The notes under the pieces are model-generated. The model saw only the letters and a list, made by a program, of their open reading frames with translations. It was not told the origin of the DNA and did no database searches. Shown here piece after piece: positions 1 through 8,837 of a stretch of 55,314 nt of DNA; position 1 is the first letter of the stretch; each line of letters begins with the position of its first letter. The stretch lies in assembly GCA_900547825.1 (NCBI GenBank), contig URII01000011.1:1-55314 (forward strand). The letters are read 5' to 3'. This DNA comes from an uncultured Porphyromonadaceae bacterium (lineage in GTDB: Bacteria > Bacteroidota > Bacteroidia > Bacteroidales > Muribaculaceae). The position numbers were made by a program, and so were the translations under genes.

Positions 1-17
1 GTGCGGATTTTCCGCAC
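1..17 (-). terminator. perfect inverted repeat at left edge, possible terminator
   Basis: Seven-base arms (gtgcgga / tccgcac) flank a three-base loop. It lies about 30 bases past the stop codon of the large minus-strand gene, where a terminator would be expected. The window ends here, so a T-tract on the minus strand cannot be seen. Confidence 0.4.
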
Positions 18-48
18 GGCCCCGTCGCCATATAGTAATAAAGGTTTA

Positions 49-3000
49 TCAGCGTACCATGATCTTGGCGCGGTTCACGATATAAAGCCCTGAGGGAAGA
101 TCCACAAACGTGCTTCCGGCAGTCACATCGATCGAACGCACAAGGATACCCTGCATGGAATATATGTCGACATGCGAATCCACGGAGGCATTTATATTCA
201 CGCCGCCGGCCACGGGAACTATGCTGAGCGACGCGCCATCGGCCTCAACGGAGCTTATGCCTGCGCTCTCGTGCGAGAGGGTCAGTGTGCTGGCATTGGA
301 GTCGAACACCACATGTATCTTGCCGGGAATGGAATTAATGCGCCATGTCTCAGCCGCGGGGCTGGTATATTTATTCTTTCCCATGACTCCGATTTTGGTG
401 ACGGACCATGAGGGTTCAGCCAGTGCGAATGTACGGTCGTCAGAATAATCCATTGACGAGAGACCGCTCATCGAAGTCTTGCTCGAGAACAGACCCGAAA
501 CAAACATTACGGAATTGGCGTCGGGATTCACGAAGTCGCCTTCGAAAATGCCCCCGGAGGTTTCGCGGAGCATGGATTTTTTCATCTCGTCAAGATTTTC
601 CACGCCGGGATACACGAGGTAATTCCAGTCGGCGAGCGGGAGGATGAAATAGCCCTCGTTGTAATCAGGGGCAAATATCCTTACTGTGCCTGCGGCCTCA
701 TCCACAGCCATGAATATCTGGCCTATGCCATTTTCGGGGAGCGAGATATTCCATTTGGCCGATCTGGCGGCAGCGCGGCGCGCAGCCGAGCGTGTTCCGG
801 CGGGAGTTTTGGCAAAGCGGCCTGTGTATGAGCCGGTCTGGTCGAATGTGACATCCACATCGGTGCCTCCGGCAGGCTGTATCACAGCGCCTTCGGGCGA
901 AGTGAGGTTGAAGGAGCATTCCGTATTCTCAACCTGCGCGTCGAAAGTGACCACATCATCCTGCACGGGCGAAGGTGACGCGTAAATTCCGTCGATTCCG
1001 GCATTGTCATTCTCCACAACCTCATATACAGTGGCCACATTCTCCTCGGCCACAGTGGCATGGAGGGTCATGGCGTCGAGGTCGACGGTGACATCCATCT
1101 CCACCTCGTCGGTTCCCTCAGTGAATTTCAGAGCAGGCAGATAGAAATTCCATCCTCCGAATGCCATGGGGGCATCATACACATTGCCCTGCGGCAAAAG
1201 ATTCCGGGCATCCTCGTAAATATGCCATCCAATTCCGGCGTCCTGGGCCATGGATGCGAAATAAATCTGCTTCTCATATTCATCGCCGCCAGAATAAAGG
1301 CAGAATTCAAGCCACTGGCGCAGGAGAGGATTCTCAAGTTTATGGAACTTAACCTTGCCGGAGAATACCAATGATGCGCCGTCGCGGCGTACAAGGGTAT
1401 ACCGGGGCAAGTCGTCAGAGTCGGAGTTCACGACAGCAGTGACATGGTCCACGCCGTCCATCTTCAGCATACGACTGGCCGACACAAACACTTTGCCGCC
1501 TTCCCATTCCGGGCATACGACATGCTTGTTGGACCAGCCATACTGATCGCCTCCGGTAGAAATATCGGTATTTATATAGGCAAATCCATTCTCAAAAGTA
1601 ACCTTTGCCTCCTCGCCGAGGTACTGTCCGCCGGCAACAGCGATTGAACGGACAAATCGGAAGTCCATCTTGCCGGCCGGGATATCGACTATCCCGCCAT
1701 TACGGGGTATCGCGCATTTACGGAAATTGCCACGGGTGGCGTATGTGGGCCATTCACCGCCGGAGATAGCGCCCACAAGATAGGAGGGACATTTGCCCAT
1801 ATCCTCGAAATAGATTTTATTGGAGGCGAAGTCAATCTCCACGTTCAGGCTCGTTTTGTCCACGATATTGCCGTCCTTGTCGACCACCGTGAAAGGACGC
1901 ACCTTTGCGCCGGCGTTCTCGTCGACCTTGACAAAGGAGCCTTCGGCGACGCCAAGATCATCCAGCACATACACGGCTCCCTCAACCGGGCTCAAATAGT
2001 ATGAACCGCCCCACGAGGGATCGGACGGGAGCGCTGCGGGGATGCGGGTGAACAGGTACATGGCTCCGTAGGGAACGGACACAGTATTTCTGTACACGTC
2101 ATCATATCTGCTGAACTGCTCATACCTCGGGGTGAATCTAAACTCAGTATTTGTCGGGTCGTCGTTGAATGCAAAAACACCCTCCTTGCGTCCGAGAGAC
2201 CCGGTGGGAAGTGTATTGCCTGCTTCAGGTATGGGTCCGTCGGAGAAAACGACACTGCGGGAGTCAGGTTCTACATAGCAATACAGATCGGTGCTGTTCA
2301 GATTCTGTGGAGCCCAGTTGCCGAGGCCTCCGACAACGCAAGGACCACGGTAGACACCTTCTTCATCGAAAAACATCTGCTCTTCATAGAAGTCCTGGTA
2401 GTCACTGCCTATGAAGTTTTCAGCGGCCCATGATCCGAGTCTGGTGGCGAAACGGAAAGAGAGTCCTTCGGAATCAACTTTAAAGTGGCCGTAATATCCG
2501 CCCTTGTCGGTAGGATGGAGCGGACATGAGTCATCACGGTTGTCCCAGCCGTTGGGTGTGCCGACAAGCCATATATCGGTCCGTTCGTTTTTCATGGAGG
2601 GGAATTCGAATGTGACCCACGGATTGGCTCCCGGATTCACGGTAAATTTCACCTCGGTGCCTGCGGGCAGTTCCGTCGCCATGCGGTAAGGGATGGTGAA
2701 ATAGGATGCCTCGAAGGCGCGCACCTTACGGGCTGAGGCGTAGGCCAGACCGTCGTCGACCGCCCACATCTCGCCGGAAACCGCAGGCGAGAGTACCATG
2801 TTGTCGGCCGGATCGGCGGCAAGATCCGTCACAAAGTTGACTGCGAGGAGCTTATTGTTGCCGGTGAGTTTCATCGTGGCGGAATAGGTGCCGTCGCCCA
2901 CAGGCAGGAGTTTGAGGAACGTGGACATAACGGCATCGGAGGCATTCGTGCCGGGCTGCATTACCTCGCCACGGTTAACGGCATAGACCGCATCCTCGGG

Positions 3001-3819
3001 GGTATGCGGGCCGTTGTCGGGGGTCACCATTATCCTGACGGTCTTGGGCTGTTTCACTTCGGTGGCCACGGTGCCTCCGGTCCAGTTGTCGAATGAGAAC
3101 GGAAGCCCCATTGTGTCGGACAGTGTGGTGGAGGTGAAATTCTGCCATGCGCCGGTTTTTGTCACCTTGTCCTTACCGGTATTGGGATTGATCCACTTGC
3201 CGGAGACAAAGTCATAGAAACGCAGATTCATGGATCCGGCGCCGGCATACTGCACCTTGTTGTAATTGCAGTCGCCGAGGGTGAGATATGTGGGGGCGGC
3301 ATCCGTGTCGAGGAGCGACAGATACTGGCCGGCGGGCGCTACCACAAGCAGCTCCCTGTTCATGTCGACTATGAACTTGTAGGTGCCGACCGACGGCAGC
3401 AGCCATGAGCCGGCTTCAACACCATTCGGCAGCAGAGCGTCAAATCCGGCATTACGGGCCACAAATGCGCCGCTGTTGCCATAAGGCTCCAACGGATAGC
3501 CGTCATATTTGGGCGATATGACATTGGATTTATAGGCCAGAGTGCCCATAGAAGAATCGGAAAGCTCAGTAATAAAACGGAACCACGAGCTGGGCATGTC
3601 AAACACACCTTCATAGACATTGCTGCCCTCCGAGGTCTCGTACATCTTGGAGGTTTCGTACTTATCGGCATTTTCGTGGACAGGCATGTCCCAGGCCGTG
3701 TTGTAGCCCAATATATAAATAAAGCGGGGGCCGGCCGCTGACGCACACACAGCCGCGACACACGACAACGCGGCAAAGAGCGCCTTTATGCGGCGCCCGG
3801 GCAAGTAACGATGATTCAT
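49..3819 (-). CDS. very large secreted protein with SusE/SusF-like modules and a T9SS-type C-terminal domain
   Basis: The predicted protein has 1256 residues. An N-terminal signal peptide (about residues 1-29, hydrophobic core ending CASAAG) marks it for Sec export. The body carries several loosely repeated beta-rich modules with phrases such as WLVGTPNGWD and GIFEGDF, which recall the SusE/SusF outer-membrane starch-binding proteins; this is a resemblance of style and not a firm domain assignment. The last 68 residues look like a type A sorting domain of the type IX secretion system: VDIYSMQG (about 1217) followed by LPSGLYIV (about 1241) and a basic tail. Inference: a cell-surface or released protein that binds glycans or forms structure. 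It is transcribed alone, away from the next gene, with a candidate promoter at 3898-3905. The function is not established and no SusC/SusD pair is adjacent. Confidence 0.8.
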   Translation of the reverse strand: MNHRYLPGRRIKALFAALSCVAAVCASAAGPRFIYILGYNTAWDMPVHENADKYETSKMYETSEGSNVYEGVFDMPSSWFRFITELSDSSMGTLAYKSNVISPKYDGYPLEPYGNSGAFVARNAGFDALLPNGVEAGSWLLPSVGTYKFIVDMNRELLVVAPAGQYLSLLDTDAAPTYLTLGDCNYNKVQYAGAGSMNLRFYDFVSGKWINPNTGKDKVTKTGAWQNFTSTTLSDTMGLPFSFDNWTGGTVATEVKQPKTVRIMVTPDNGPHTPEDAVYAVNRGEVMQPGTNASDAVMSTFLKLLPVGDGTYSATMKLTGNNKLLAVNFVTDLAADPADNMVLSPAVSGEMWAVDDGLAYASARKVRAFEASYFTIPYRMATELPAGTEVKFTVNPGANPWVTFEFPSMKNERTDIWLVGTPNGWDNRDDSCPLHPTDKGGYYGHFKVDSEGLSFRFATRLGSWAAENFIGSDYQDFYEEQMFFDEEGVYRGPCVVGGLGNWAPQNLNSTDLYCYVEPDSRSVVFSDGPIPEAGNTLPTGSLGRKEGVFAFNDDPTNTEFRFTPRYEQFSRYDDVYRNTVSVPYGAMYLFTRIPAALPSDPSWGGSYYLSPVEGAVYVLDDLGVAEGSFVKVDENAGAKVRPFTVVDKDGNIVDKTSLNVEIDFASNKIYFEDMGKCPSYLVGAISGGEWPTYATRGNFRKCAIPRNGGIVDIPAGKMDFRFVRSIAVAGGQYLGEEAKVTFENGFAYINTDISTGGDQYGWSNKHVVCPEWEGGKVFVSASRMLKMDGVDHVTAVVNSDSDDLPRYTLVRRDGASLVFSGKVKFHKLENPLLRQWLEFCLYSGGDEYEKQIYFASMAQDAGIGWHIYEDARNLLPQGNVYDAPMAFGGWNFYLPALKFTEGTDEVEMDVTVDLDAMTLHATVAEENVATVYEVVENDNAGIDGIYASPSPVQDDVVTFDAQVENTECSFNLTSPEGAVIQPAGGTDVDVTFDQTGSYTGRFAKTPAGTRSAARRAAARSAKWNISLPENGIGQIFMAVDEAAGTVRIFAPDYNEGYFILPLADWNYLVYPGVENLDEMKKSMLRETSGGIFEGDFVNPDANSVMFVSGLFSSKTSMSGLSSMDYSDDRTFALAEPSWSVTKIGVMGKNKYTSPAAETWRINSIPGKIHVVFDSNASTLTLSHESAGISSVEADGASLSIVPVAGGVNINASVDSHVDIYSMQGILVRSIDVTAGSTFVDLPSGLYIVNRAKIMVR

Positions 3820-3897
3820 AATTGGTTTTGTTAAATTATATAATTAAGATTTTTTGCAGAATTGAAACAAAGATGGTGTGTTACATCCGTTTATCTG

Positions 3898-3905
3898 CAA
3901 AAATA
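3898..3905 (-). promoter_or_regulatory. Bacteroidota -7 element upstream of the large secreted protein
   Basis: On the minus strand the bases read TATTTTTG, a full match to TAnnTTTG, about 80 bases before the start codon at 3819. No clear TTG is seen at the -33 position, so the call rests on the -7 element only. Confidence 0.45.
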
Positions 3906-3960
3906 GGTATAAAGTATGGGATTTTACCCCCCCATGTTAAAATACGTTAATCGTGACGTT

Positions 3961-5178
3961 TTATCCCCTTTTCCCGCGCGGCACGATAAAGCGGGCGAGC
4001 AATGAGGTAAAGGCAGCCAGAAGAATAATCAAGGCCGCCACGGCCGCCACATCCGTCCATTCCACCGCCACGGGATAGGCGTCAAGCGACATCTTGGAGT
4101 GATCACCTCCGAGCTTTATGAACCCCCATCGCTCCTGGGCGAGACTGAGAAGTGTGCCGGCAGCCACTCCGGCCAATCCGCCCGCCACGGTGACGAGCGC
4201 CCCCTCGATGGTGAACACCGACGTTATAAGCCTTTGTGTGGCTCCCAAGGCGCGGAGTGTGGCTATGTCGGGGGTTTTCTCGATAACGAGCATGGACAGA
4301 GTGGACAGGATGTTGAACGACGCTATGAGCAATATGAACGCGAGCATCATGAATGTGACCCATTTCTCGATCTCGATCATTCTGAACGACTCTTCCTTCT
4401 GCTGCAGGCGCGTGAGCACCCTCACTCCATCGCCGGCGGCAGCGGCTATCGAGGCGGCCACACCGCGCTCGTCGGCATCAGGCTGCAAGGCCACCTCTAT
4501 GGATGTGGCTTCGGTGTCGTAATCGAGCATTGTCCGGGCCGAGGAAAGGGGTATGTAGATGAGATCGGCGTCGATTTCGGCATCGTCGGTCTGGAACACG
4601 GCGCCTACCCTCAGCGTGTCGCTCCGGAAAGCCATGGCGGGATTGGCGGGATTGATGCGTCCTCTGCGACGGGGCACATAGATCTCGAAGGCGTCGTAAT
4701 AGCCCGGATGTGCCTCCAGCCCCATCGCCACTCCCACGCTCAGGGCCGCGCATTCGTCGGAACGCGAGGGAATGCAGTCGCCGTCGATTATCACATCGGT
4801 GAAGGATGACACATTGCCGTAAGCTTCCGGAACGCCCTTGAAACGCACCGGCAACTGCCGGTCGTGAAACACACACAGGCCCATCTCCTCCACTACCGGA
4901 CATGCCGCGGCCACCCCGGGGAGGGCGCCGACGGCACCGGCAAGCGAATCGCCTGCCTCAAAAGGCCTTCCGTCGGCCCGCACCACTTTAAGCCGGGGGT
5001 CGATATATGACACGCGGTCCATGGCCACACGGCTGAATCCGTTGAACACGGACAGGACACACACTATGGCTGCGGAGGCCACAGCCACCCCGGCCATCGA
5101 AACGCCCGATATCACATTGACTGCGCCGTGGCTCTTGGCTGAGAACAGGTAGCGGAGGGCTATGCGCAGGGCAAGCAT
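3961..5178 (-). CDS. FtsX/MacB-fold ABC transporter permease (LolC/LolE-like)
   Basis: The protein has about 405 residues, usual for LolC/LolE-type permeases. A first membrane segment lies near residues 20-45, a large periplasmic domain spans about 46-265, and a cluster of three further segments follows (about 268-295, 320-345 and 370-395), which is the FtsX arrangement. Proteins of this family work with a LolD-type ATPase to extract lipoproteins or act mechanically on periplasmic partners. No ATPase gene is adjacent, so the partner must be encoded elsewhere. The ATG at 5178 overlaps the rbfA stop codon as TGATG, which implies translational coupling; an in-frame GTG one codon earlier is the alternative start. 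Whether it truly sorts lipoproteins is inference. Confidence 0.8.
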   Translation of the reverse strand: MLALRIALRYLFSAKSHGAVNVISGVSMAGVAVASAAIVCVLSVFNGFSRVAMDRVSYIDPRLKVVRADGRPFEAGDSLAGAVGALPGVAAACPVVEEMGLCVFHDRQLPVRFKGVPEAYGNVSSFTDVIIDGDCIPSRSDECAALSVGVAMGLEAHPGYYDAFEIYVPRRRGRINPANPAMAFRSDTLRVGAVFQTDDAEIDADLIYIPLSSARTMLDYDTEATSIEVALQPDADERGVAASIAAAAGDGVRVLTRLQQKEESFRMIEIEKWVTFMMLAFILLIASFNILSTLSMLVIEKTPDIATLRALGATQRLITSVFTIEGALVTVAGGLAGVAAGTLLSLAQERWGFIKLGGDHSKMSLDAYPVAVEWTDVAAVAALIILLAAFTSLLARFIVPRGKRG

Positions 5179-5513
5179 CACTTCTTGAGCAGGGCGTCGA
5201 TGTTTTCTATATAGTCGAGCGAATCGTCGAGATAGAATGACAATTCCGGTGTCTTGCGCAGCTGATAGCGCACTTTCTGAGCCAGCTCATAACGGATGGT
5301 CTTGGCGGAGGCGTTGATGCTCTCGATCATTTCCTGCGACTTTTCGGAGGGGAAAACGGAAAGATACGCCCGCGCTATGGACAGGTCGGGCGACACGCGC
5401 ACGGCGCTCACGGACACTATCACGCCCCGTGTCTTGGCTGTCTGCTGGCGGAATATCTCGCCTAATTCTTTCTGTATGAGTCTCGCTATTTTTGCCTGAC
5501 GTGTTGATTCCAT
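5178..5513 (-). CDS. rbfA: ribosome-binding factor A
   Basis: A 111-residue protein of typical RbfA length. It opens with ESTRQAKIARLIQKELGEIF and carries the KH-like core with VSAVRVSPDLS and AYLSVF. RbfA binds the 30S subunit near the 5' end of 16S rRNA and helps late maturation, notably in the cold. The stop codon overlaps the start of the permease gene. The pairing of rbfA with an FtsX-type permease is one I remember from other Bacteroidales. No promoter is obvious in the roughly 100 bases upstream, so it may be read through from the TonB-like gene. Confidence 0.93.
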   Translation of the reverse strand: MESTRQAKIARLIQKELGEIFRQQTAKTRGVIVSVSAVRVSPDLSIARAYLSVFPSEKSQEMIESINASAKTIRYELAQKVRYQLRKTPELSFYLDDSLDYIENIDALLKK

Positions 5514-5610
5514 GACAATTGTGTTGTGTTATATGACCCGGAGAGGGGCCACGGTGGTTGAACGTGTTTATAAACTCACGGGCGGCATGCCCTGACTTTA
5601 TAACGTTTTT

Positions 5611-6375
5611 TCAGCTGTTTTTATCGCCGGAGCGCCCCACAAATTTATATGTGATGGTGCCGCGCTGCTCGGCGGGGCCGTCGGTATCGACTGAAAAAGC
5701 CGACTGCAATGCCGCCTGGACGCAGCTTGAGCGGGCCTTGGCGCTCGAGGCCACATTGCCTGAGCCACGGAGATATGTGGCTGAAATCACTTTGCCCTCG
5801 CGGTTGACGCGCACACTGACCACTATTGTGCCGGTGGTGTAGGCCACAGGTTTCTCCCAATGGGCCAGTGACCGCCCTTTGAGCGAATGGCCGGGAGCGC
5901 CTGACAGGGCTGCGTCGGAGGCCGTTGTGTTGCCGTCGCGGCTGCCTGCCTTGGCGGCGTCAGAGCCGGTTTTGCCTGTGGAACTGAAATTCACGCGCTC
6001 CTTTATACGCGCCTCTGTGGCTGCGGCGCGGCGCGAATCGTCCTGCTTCGGGGGCACAGGGATAGCATCGGCCCTCGGGGTAGTGGAGGAGATTATGGCG
6101 TCGGTCTCCGGACTCTCCTCAACGGCCACCTGCTGGGGCTGCGGAGCCTGAACGGCGTCGCCCGGCACGGTCACGTCATCGCCTATCAGCACATATTCGC
6201 CTGCAAGCAGCAGTTCGCCGGTTTCCTCCTCGGCCGGCTGCGGATCCGGCTGATCCGATGGCGGATATACAAGATACGCGAGCAGCAGCACAAGCAGCAG
6301 CAATCCATGGAACAGGACGGTGCCTGCGGCACCTCCCACACGCGGCATTACTGTGGAACAGGACTGACGGCTCAT
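5611..6375 (-). CDS. TonB-like energy transducer
   Basis: The protein has 254 residues. One N-terminal membrane anchor (about residues 18-38) is followed by a Pro/Glu/Ala-rich periplasmic linker with the stretch DQPDPQPAEEE. A compact C-terminal domain (about 175-250, with TGTIVVSVRVNREGKV) has the TonB C-terminal signature. TonB carries the proton-motive energy harvested by ExbB/ExbD to TonB-dependent outer-membrane receptors. Its start codon overlaps the exbD stop (ATGA), and the order exbB, exbD, tonB is classic. In Bacteroidota, TonB-like proteins of this size often serve particular SusC-type receptors, but none is adjacent, so the partner is unknown. Confidence 0.8.
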   Translation of the reverse strand: MSRQSCSTVMPRVGGAAGTVLFHGLLLLVLLLAYLVYPPSDQPDPQPAEEETGELLLAGEYVLIGDDVTVPGDAVQAPQPQQVAVEESPETDAIISSTTPRADAIPVPPKQDDSRRAAATEARIKERVNFSSTGKTGSDAAKAGSRDGNTTASDAALSGAPGHSLKGRSLAHWEKPVAYTTGTIVVSVRVNREGKVISATYLRGSGNVASSAKARSSCVQAALQSAFSVDTDGPAEQRGTITYKFVGRSGDKNS

Positions 6376-6836
6376 TTCGTGACTGACGGTTCCGGTTGAT
6401 CGTTAGGCATTATGGACGCAGGGGCCGGCTTGGTGGCAAGCACCATGCGGAGGTTGAAGCGGGCACCCATGTCGAGCACTTCCACAAGGCGTCCGTAAGT
6501 GACCTCCTCATCGGCGTATACCGCTATGTACTCAGCTTCGGCACCTTCAGCCGAAGAGGCATTGAGCTGGAGAAATGCCATAAGCTCCTCGAGGGTCATT
6601 TCCTGTGGCTCGCCCGATCCCATAGTGGCATAAAGCTTCATGGAGCGGTCGATGTAGACACGGGTGGAGGGCTTTATGGCCGTCTGCTCAGAGCTTTGGG
6701 GCAGATTCACTTCCAATGCCGTGGGAAACACGAATGTGGAGGTGACCATAAAGAATATCAGCAGCAGGAATATGACGTCGGTCATTGACGCCATGGAGAA
6801 TGCCGCCGTAATGTCGTGTTGTCGTTTCAGTGACAT
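6372..6836 (-). CDS. exbD: ExbD/TolR-family biopolymer transport protein
   Basis: A 154-residue protein with a single N-terminal membrane helix (about residues 15-35). It contains the family signature MTDVIFLLLIFFM with the conserved aspartate that takes part in proton flow, followed by a periplasmic domain. ExbD forms an inner-membrane motor with the ExbB homologue encoded just upstream and drives the TonB-like protein encoded just downstream. The four-base overlap with the tonB-like start codon supports co-translation. The family also includes TolR; the adjacent TonB-like gene favours the ExbD role. Confidence 0.88.
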   Translation of the reverse strand: MSLKRQHDITAAFSMASMTDVIFLLLIFFMVTSTFVFPTALEVNLPQSSEQTAIKPSTRVYIDRSMKLYATMGSGEPQEMTLEELMAFLQLNASSAEGAEAEYIAVYADEEVTYGRLVEVLDMGARFNLRMVLATKPAPASIMPNDQPEPSVTK

Positions 6837-6866
6837 AACTGGCTTTTAAGGGGTTGGGTGAGAGGA

Positions 6867-7541
6867 TCAGGAGGCCGGCTCGTTAAGGAGATCCATGAAC
6901 TCCATTGTCTTGGCCTCCATACGGTTCATTATACCGTTGATGCGGGCCGTGAGATAATTGTAGGCGAAAAGGGCTATCACACCCACCACAAGACCGGCCA
7001 CGGTGGTTACCAACGCCTCGTAGATGCCTCCGGCCAGCACACCTATATTGGCCGACGAACCGGCTCCGGCGAGGTTATAGAATGCACGCACCATTCCCAT
7101 AACAGTGCCGAGGAAGCCAAGCATAGGAGCGCCGGCGGCAGTTGTGGCAAGCCAGGTGAGGCCTTTGCCGAGGGCCGCTACTTCAAGGTTGCCGGTGTTC
7201 TCGATGGCCACAAGCACATCGTTCATCGGACGGCCTATGCGGCTGAGGCCTTTCTCTATGAGCCGCGCATAAGGGGTGGCTACGGAGCGGCAAAGGTTAT
7301 AGGCGCTCTCGATCTCGCCCTCGTGCACATAGTCGCGGATGCGCTTCATGAATGTCTCGTCCTCGCGTGAGGCCCGGCGGAGCACTATCACACGCTCCAC
7401 AAGGATATAGATACTCACCACTGAAAGCAGGGCGATGGGGATCATCAGCCAGCCGCCTTCCATGCACAGCTCCCAAAGCGAGAGCTCGGTAGGCGCCGGG
7501 GCGGTTGCGGCTGCCACCTGATTGAGGATGAATGAAAGCAT
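6867..7541 (-). CDS. exbB: MotA/TolQ/ExbB proton channel family protein
   Basis: A 224-residue protein with three membrane segments: about residues 31-56, a middle one containing GFLGTVMGMVRAF (about 133-155) and a third with TTVAGLVVGVIALFAY (about 173-195). The GTVxGM motif and the spacing match ExbB/TolQ. It forms the pentameric channel around ExbD that turns proton flow into movement. It sits between pdxJ and exbD in one direction, with short gaps, so it is probably one operon with them. TolQ is the alternative reading; gene order favours ExbB. Confidence 0.88.
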   Translation of the reverse strand: MLSFILNQVAAATAPAPTELSLWELCMEGGWLMIPIALLSVVSIYILVERVIVLRRASREDETFMKRIRDYVHEGEIESAYNLCRSVATPYARLIEKGLSRIGRPMNDVLVAIENTGNLEVAALGKGLTWLATTAAGAPMLGFLGTVMGMVRAFYNLAGAGSSANIGVLAGGIYEALVTTVAGLVVGVIALFAYNYLTARINGIMNRMEAKTMEFMDLLNEPAS

Positions 7542-7572
7542 ATCGGATTTATGTAATGTCTTGATTCAGTTA

Positions 7573-8289
7573 TCAGCCTTCGAGACACATCTTATACTGA
7601 CGTATGGTCTCTGCAAGGCCTAAATAAAGTGCGTCGGAAATTATGGCGTGGCCTATCGACACTTCGTTGAGAAACGGCACACGCTCGTGGAAGAACTTGA
7701 GGTTTTGGAGATTGAGGTCATGGCCCGCATTGACACCGAGTCCGGCGGCATGTGCGGCTTTCGAAGCCTCGACAAAGGGCGCCACAGCCCCTTCGGGATC
7801 AGAGGCATAATTGTCGGCGTAAGGCTTGGTGTAAAGTTCCACACGGTCGGCCCCGGCCTTGGCTGCGAGACGTATATTGTCGATATCCGTGGAAACGAAT
7901 ATGGAGCTCCTTATGCCTGCCTCGCGGAGACGGTCGATCACACCGGTAAGAAATTCCATATTCCCGGCTACATCCCATCCGCGTGAGGAGGTAAGTGCAT
8001 CGGGGGCGTCAGGCACAAGCGTGACCTGTGCGGGCTTCACTTTCAGCACAAGATCCATGAATTCCGGAGCGGGATATCCCTCGATATTGAACTCCGTTTT
8101 GATCAGCGGACGCAACAGATACACATCCTCGTGTTTGATATGGCGTCCGTCGGGACGGGGATGGACGGTGATGCCGGCTGCGCCGAGACGCTCGCAGTCC
8201 ACAGCGAACTGCTGCACGTCAGGCCTGTTTTCTCCCCGGGCATTTCGTAATGTTGCTACCTTATTGATGTTGACGCTTAGGTTTGTCAT
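7573..8289 (-). CDS. pdxJ: pyridoxine 5'-phosphate synthase
   Basis: PdxJ joins 1-deoxyxylulose 5-phosphate and 3-amino-2-oxopropyl phosphate to give pyridoxine 5'-phosphate, the last ring-forming step of DXP-dependent vitamin B6 synthesis. From the ATG at 8289 the product has 238 residues, the usual length. It begins MTNLSVNINKVATLRNARG, the standard PdxJ N-terminus, and carries GAAGITVHPRPDGRHI, GVNAGHDLN and VSIGHAIISDAL. An upstream in-frame ATG (8376) would add 29 residues with no match to the family and would reach into the divergent promoter region, so it was rejected. It is the first gene of the probable pdxJ-exbB-exbD-tonB-rbfA operon and is divergent from the nadK group. Confidence 0.93.
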   Translation of the reverse strand: MTNLSVNINKVATLRNARGENRPDVQQFAVDCERLGAAGITVHPRPDGRHIKHEDVYLLRPLIKTEFNIEGYPAPEFMDLVLKVKPAQVTLVPDAPDALTSSRGWDVAGNMEFLTGVIDRLREAGIRSSIFVSTDIDNIRLAAKAGADRVELYTKPYADNYASDPEGAVAPFVEASKAAHAAGLGVNAGHDLNLQNLKFFHERVPFLNEVSIGHAIISDALYLGLAETIRQYKMCLEG

Positions 8290-8331
8290 ATATTTTATGT
8301 AATTGAGTCGGGCAGATACAATCTTTTTTGT

Positions 8332-8339
8332 TACTTTTG
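8332..8339 (+). promoter_or_regulatory. -7 element for the ACT-like gene and nadK
   Basis: TACTTTTG matches TAnnTTTG exactly. No good TTG lies at the right distance upstream. The ATG at 8351 would sit only about a dozen bases after it, which leaves almost no leader and makes the start of that gene uncertain. Confidence 0.45.
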
Positions 8340-8350
8340 TAAAAACAAAA

Positions 8351-8797
8351 ATGGCGTGGCTCCCCTTGGAGTCCACAAAATTAATCAGAAATCACCAATT
8401 GGCGAAACGTTTGAACCCAAAAGAGAAAAAAAATATCATCCCCACACGCCACTGCGACCAAGATAACCGGGCATTGCAACGGCTCCTTCCGGAGCGTAAC
8501 GACTGCTCGGAACTTACCGTGACATGCCATCCGGCCGATTACAGCGCATCGGCTTTGGCCCGTGCCGTGGAGGACTGCGACGCCCATCTGCTCAACCTGA
8601 ATCTCACTTCCGACACGACTCCGGGAGGCGAAGCCGTGGTGGAACTCCGCGTGGGACTGCTTGACGCGTCGGGTGTGGCCCGGTCGCTCGAGCGGCACGG
8701 CTATACTGTGACATCAATGCGCTCACCCATAGAATCATCCGACGAGGCCACAACCCGGCGCCGCGCCGAAGAACTCATGCACTATCTGTCAATGTGA
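8351..8797 (+). CDS. small ACT-like domain protein, possible remnant of a CBS-domain protein
   Basis: The product has about 148 residues if the ATG at 8351 is used; TTG codons at 8411 or 8474 are alternatives and the N-terminal part looks poorly conserved. From about residue 58 the protein resembles the C-terminal ACT-like domain of a Bacteroidales CBS-domain protein that I remember lying between pdxJ and the NAD kinase gene: ADYSASALARAVEDCDAHLL, a beta-rich core, HGYTVTSM, and an end in LMHYLSM. The pair of CBS domains expected before it is absent and there is no room for it in this interval. It precedes nadK by 40 bases in the same direction. Function unknown; ligand sensing would be a guess from the fold. 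Confidence 0.6.
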   Translation: MAWLPLESTKLIRNHQLAKRLNPKEKKNIIPTRHCDQDNRALQRLLPERNDCSELTVTCHPADYSASALARAVEDCDAHLLNLNLTSDTTPGGEAVVELRVGLLDASGVARSLERHGYTVTSMRSPIESSDEATTRRRAEELMHYLSM

Positions 8798-8837
8798 CCC
8801 CCGGCCACACATTAATAATATATAGAATCATCCCACC

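Noticed and set aside
4099..4809. 236-codon open frame antisense to the FtsX-like permease
   Set aside because: This is a shadow of a high-GC gene. There is no start signal and the composition is non-protein-like.
8289..8376. Upstream start for pdxJ at 8376
   Set aside because: It would add 29 residues absent from PdxJ proteins and cover the divergent promoter region.
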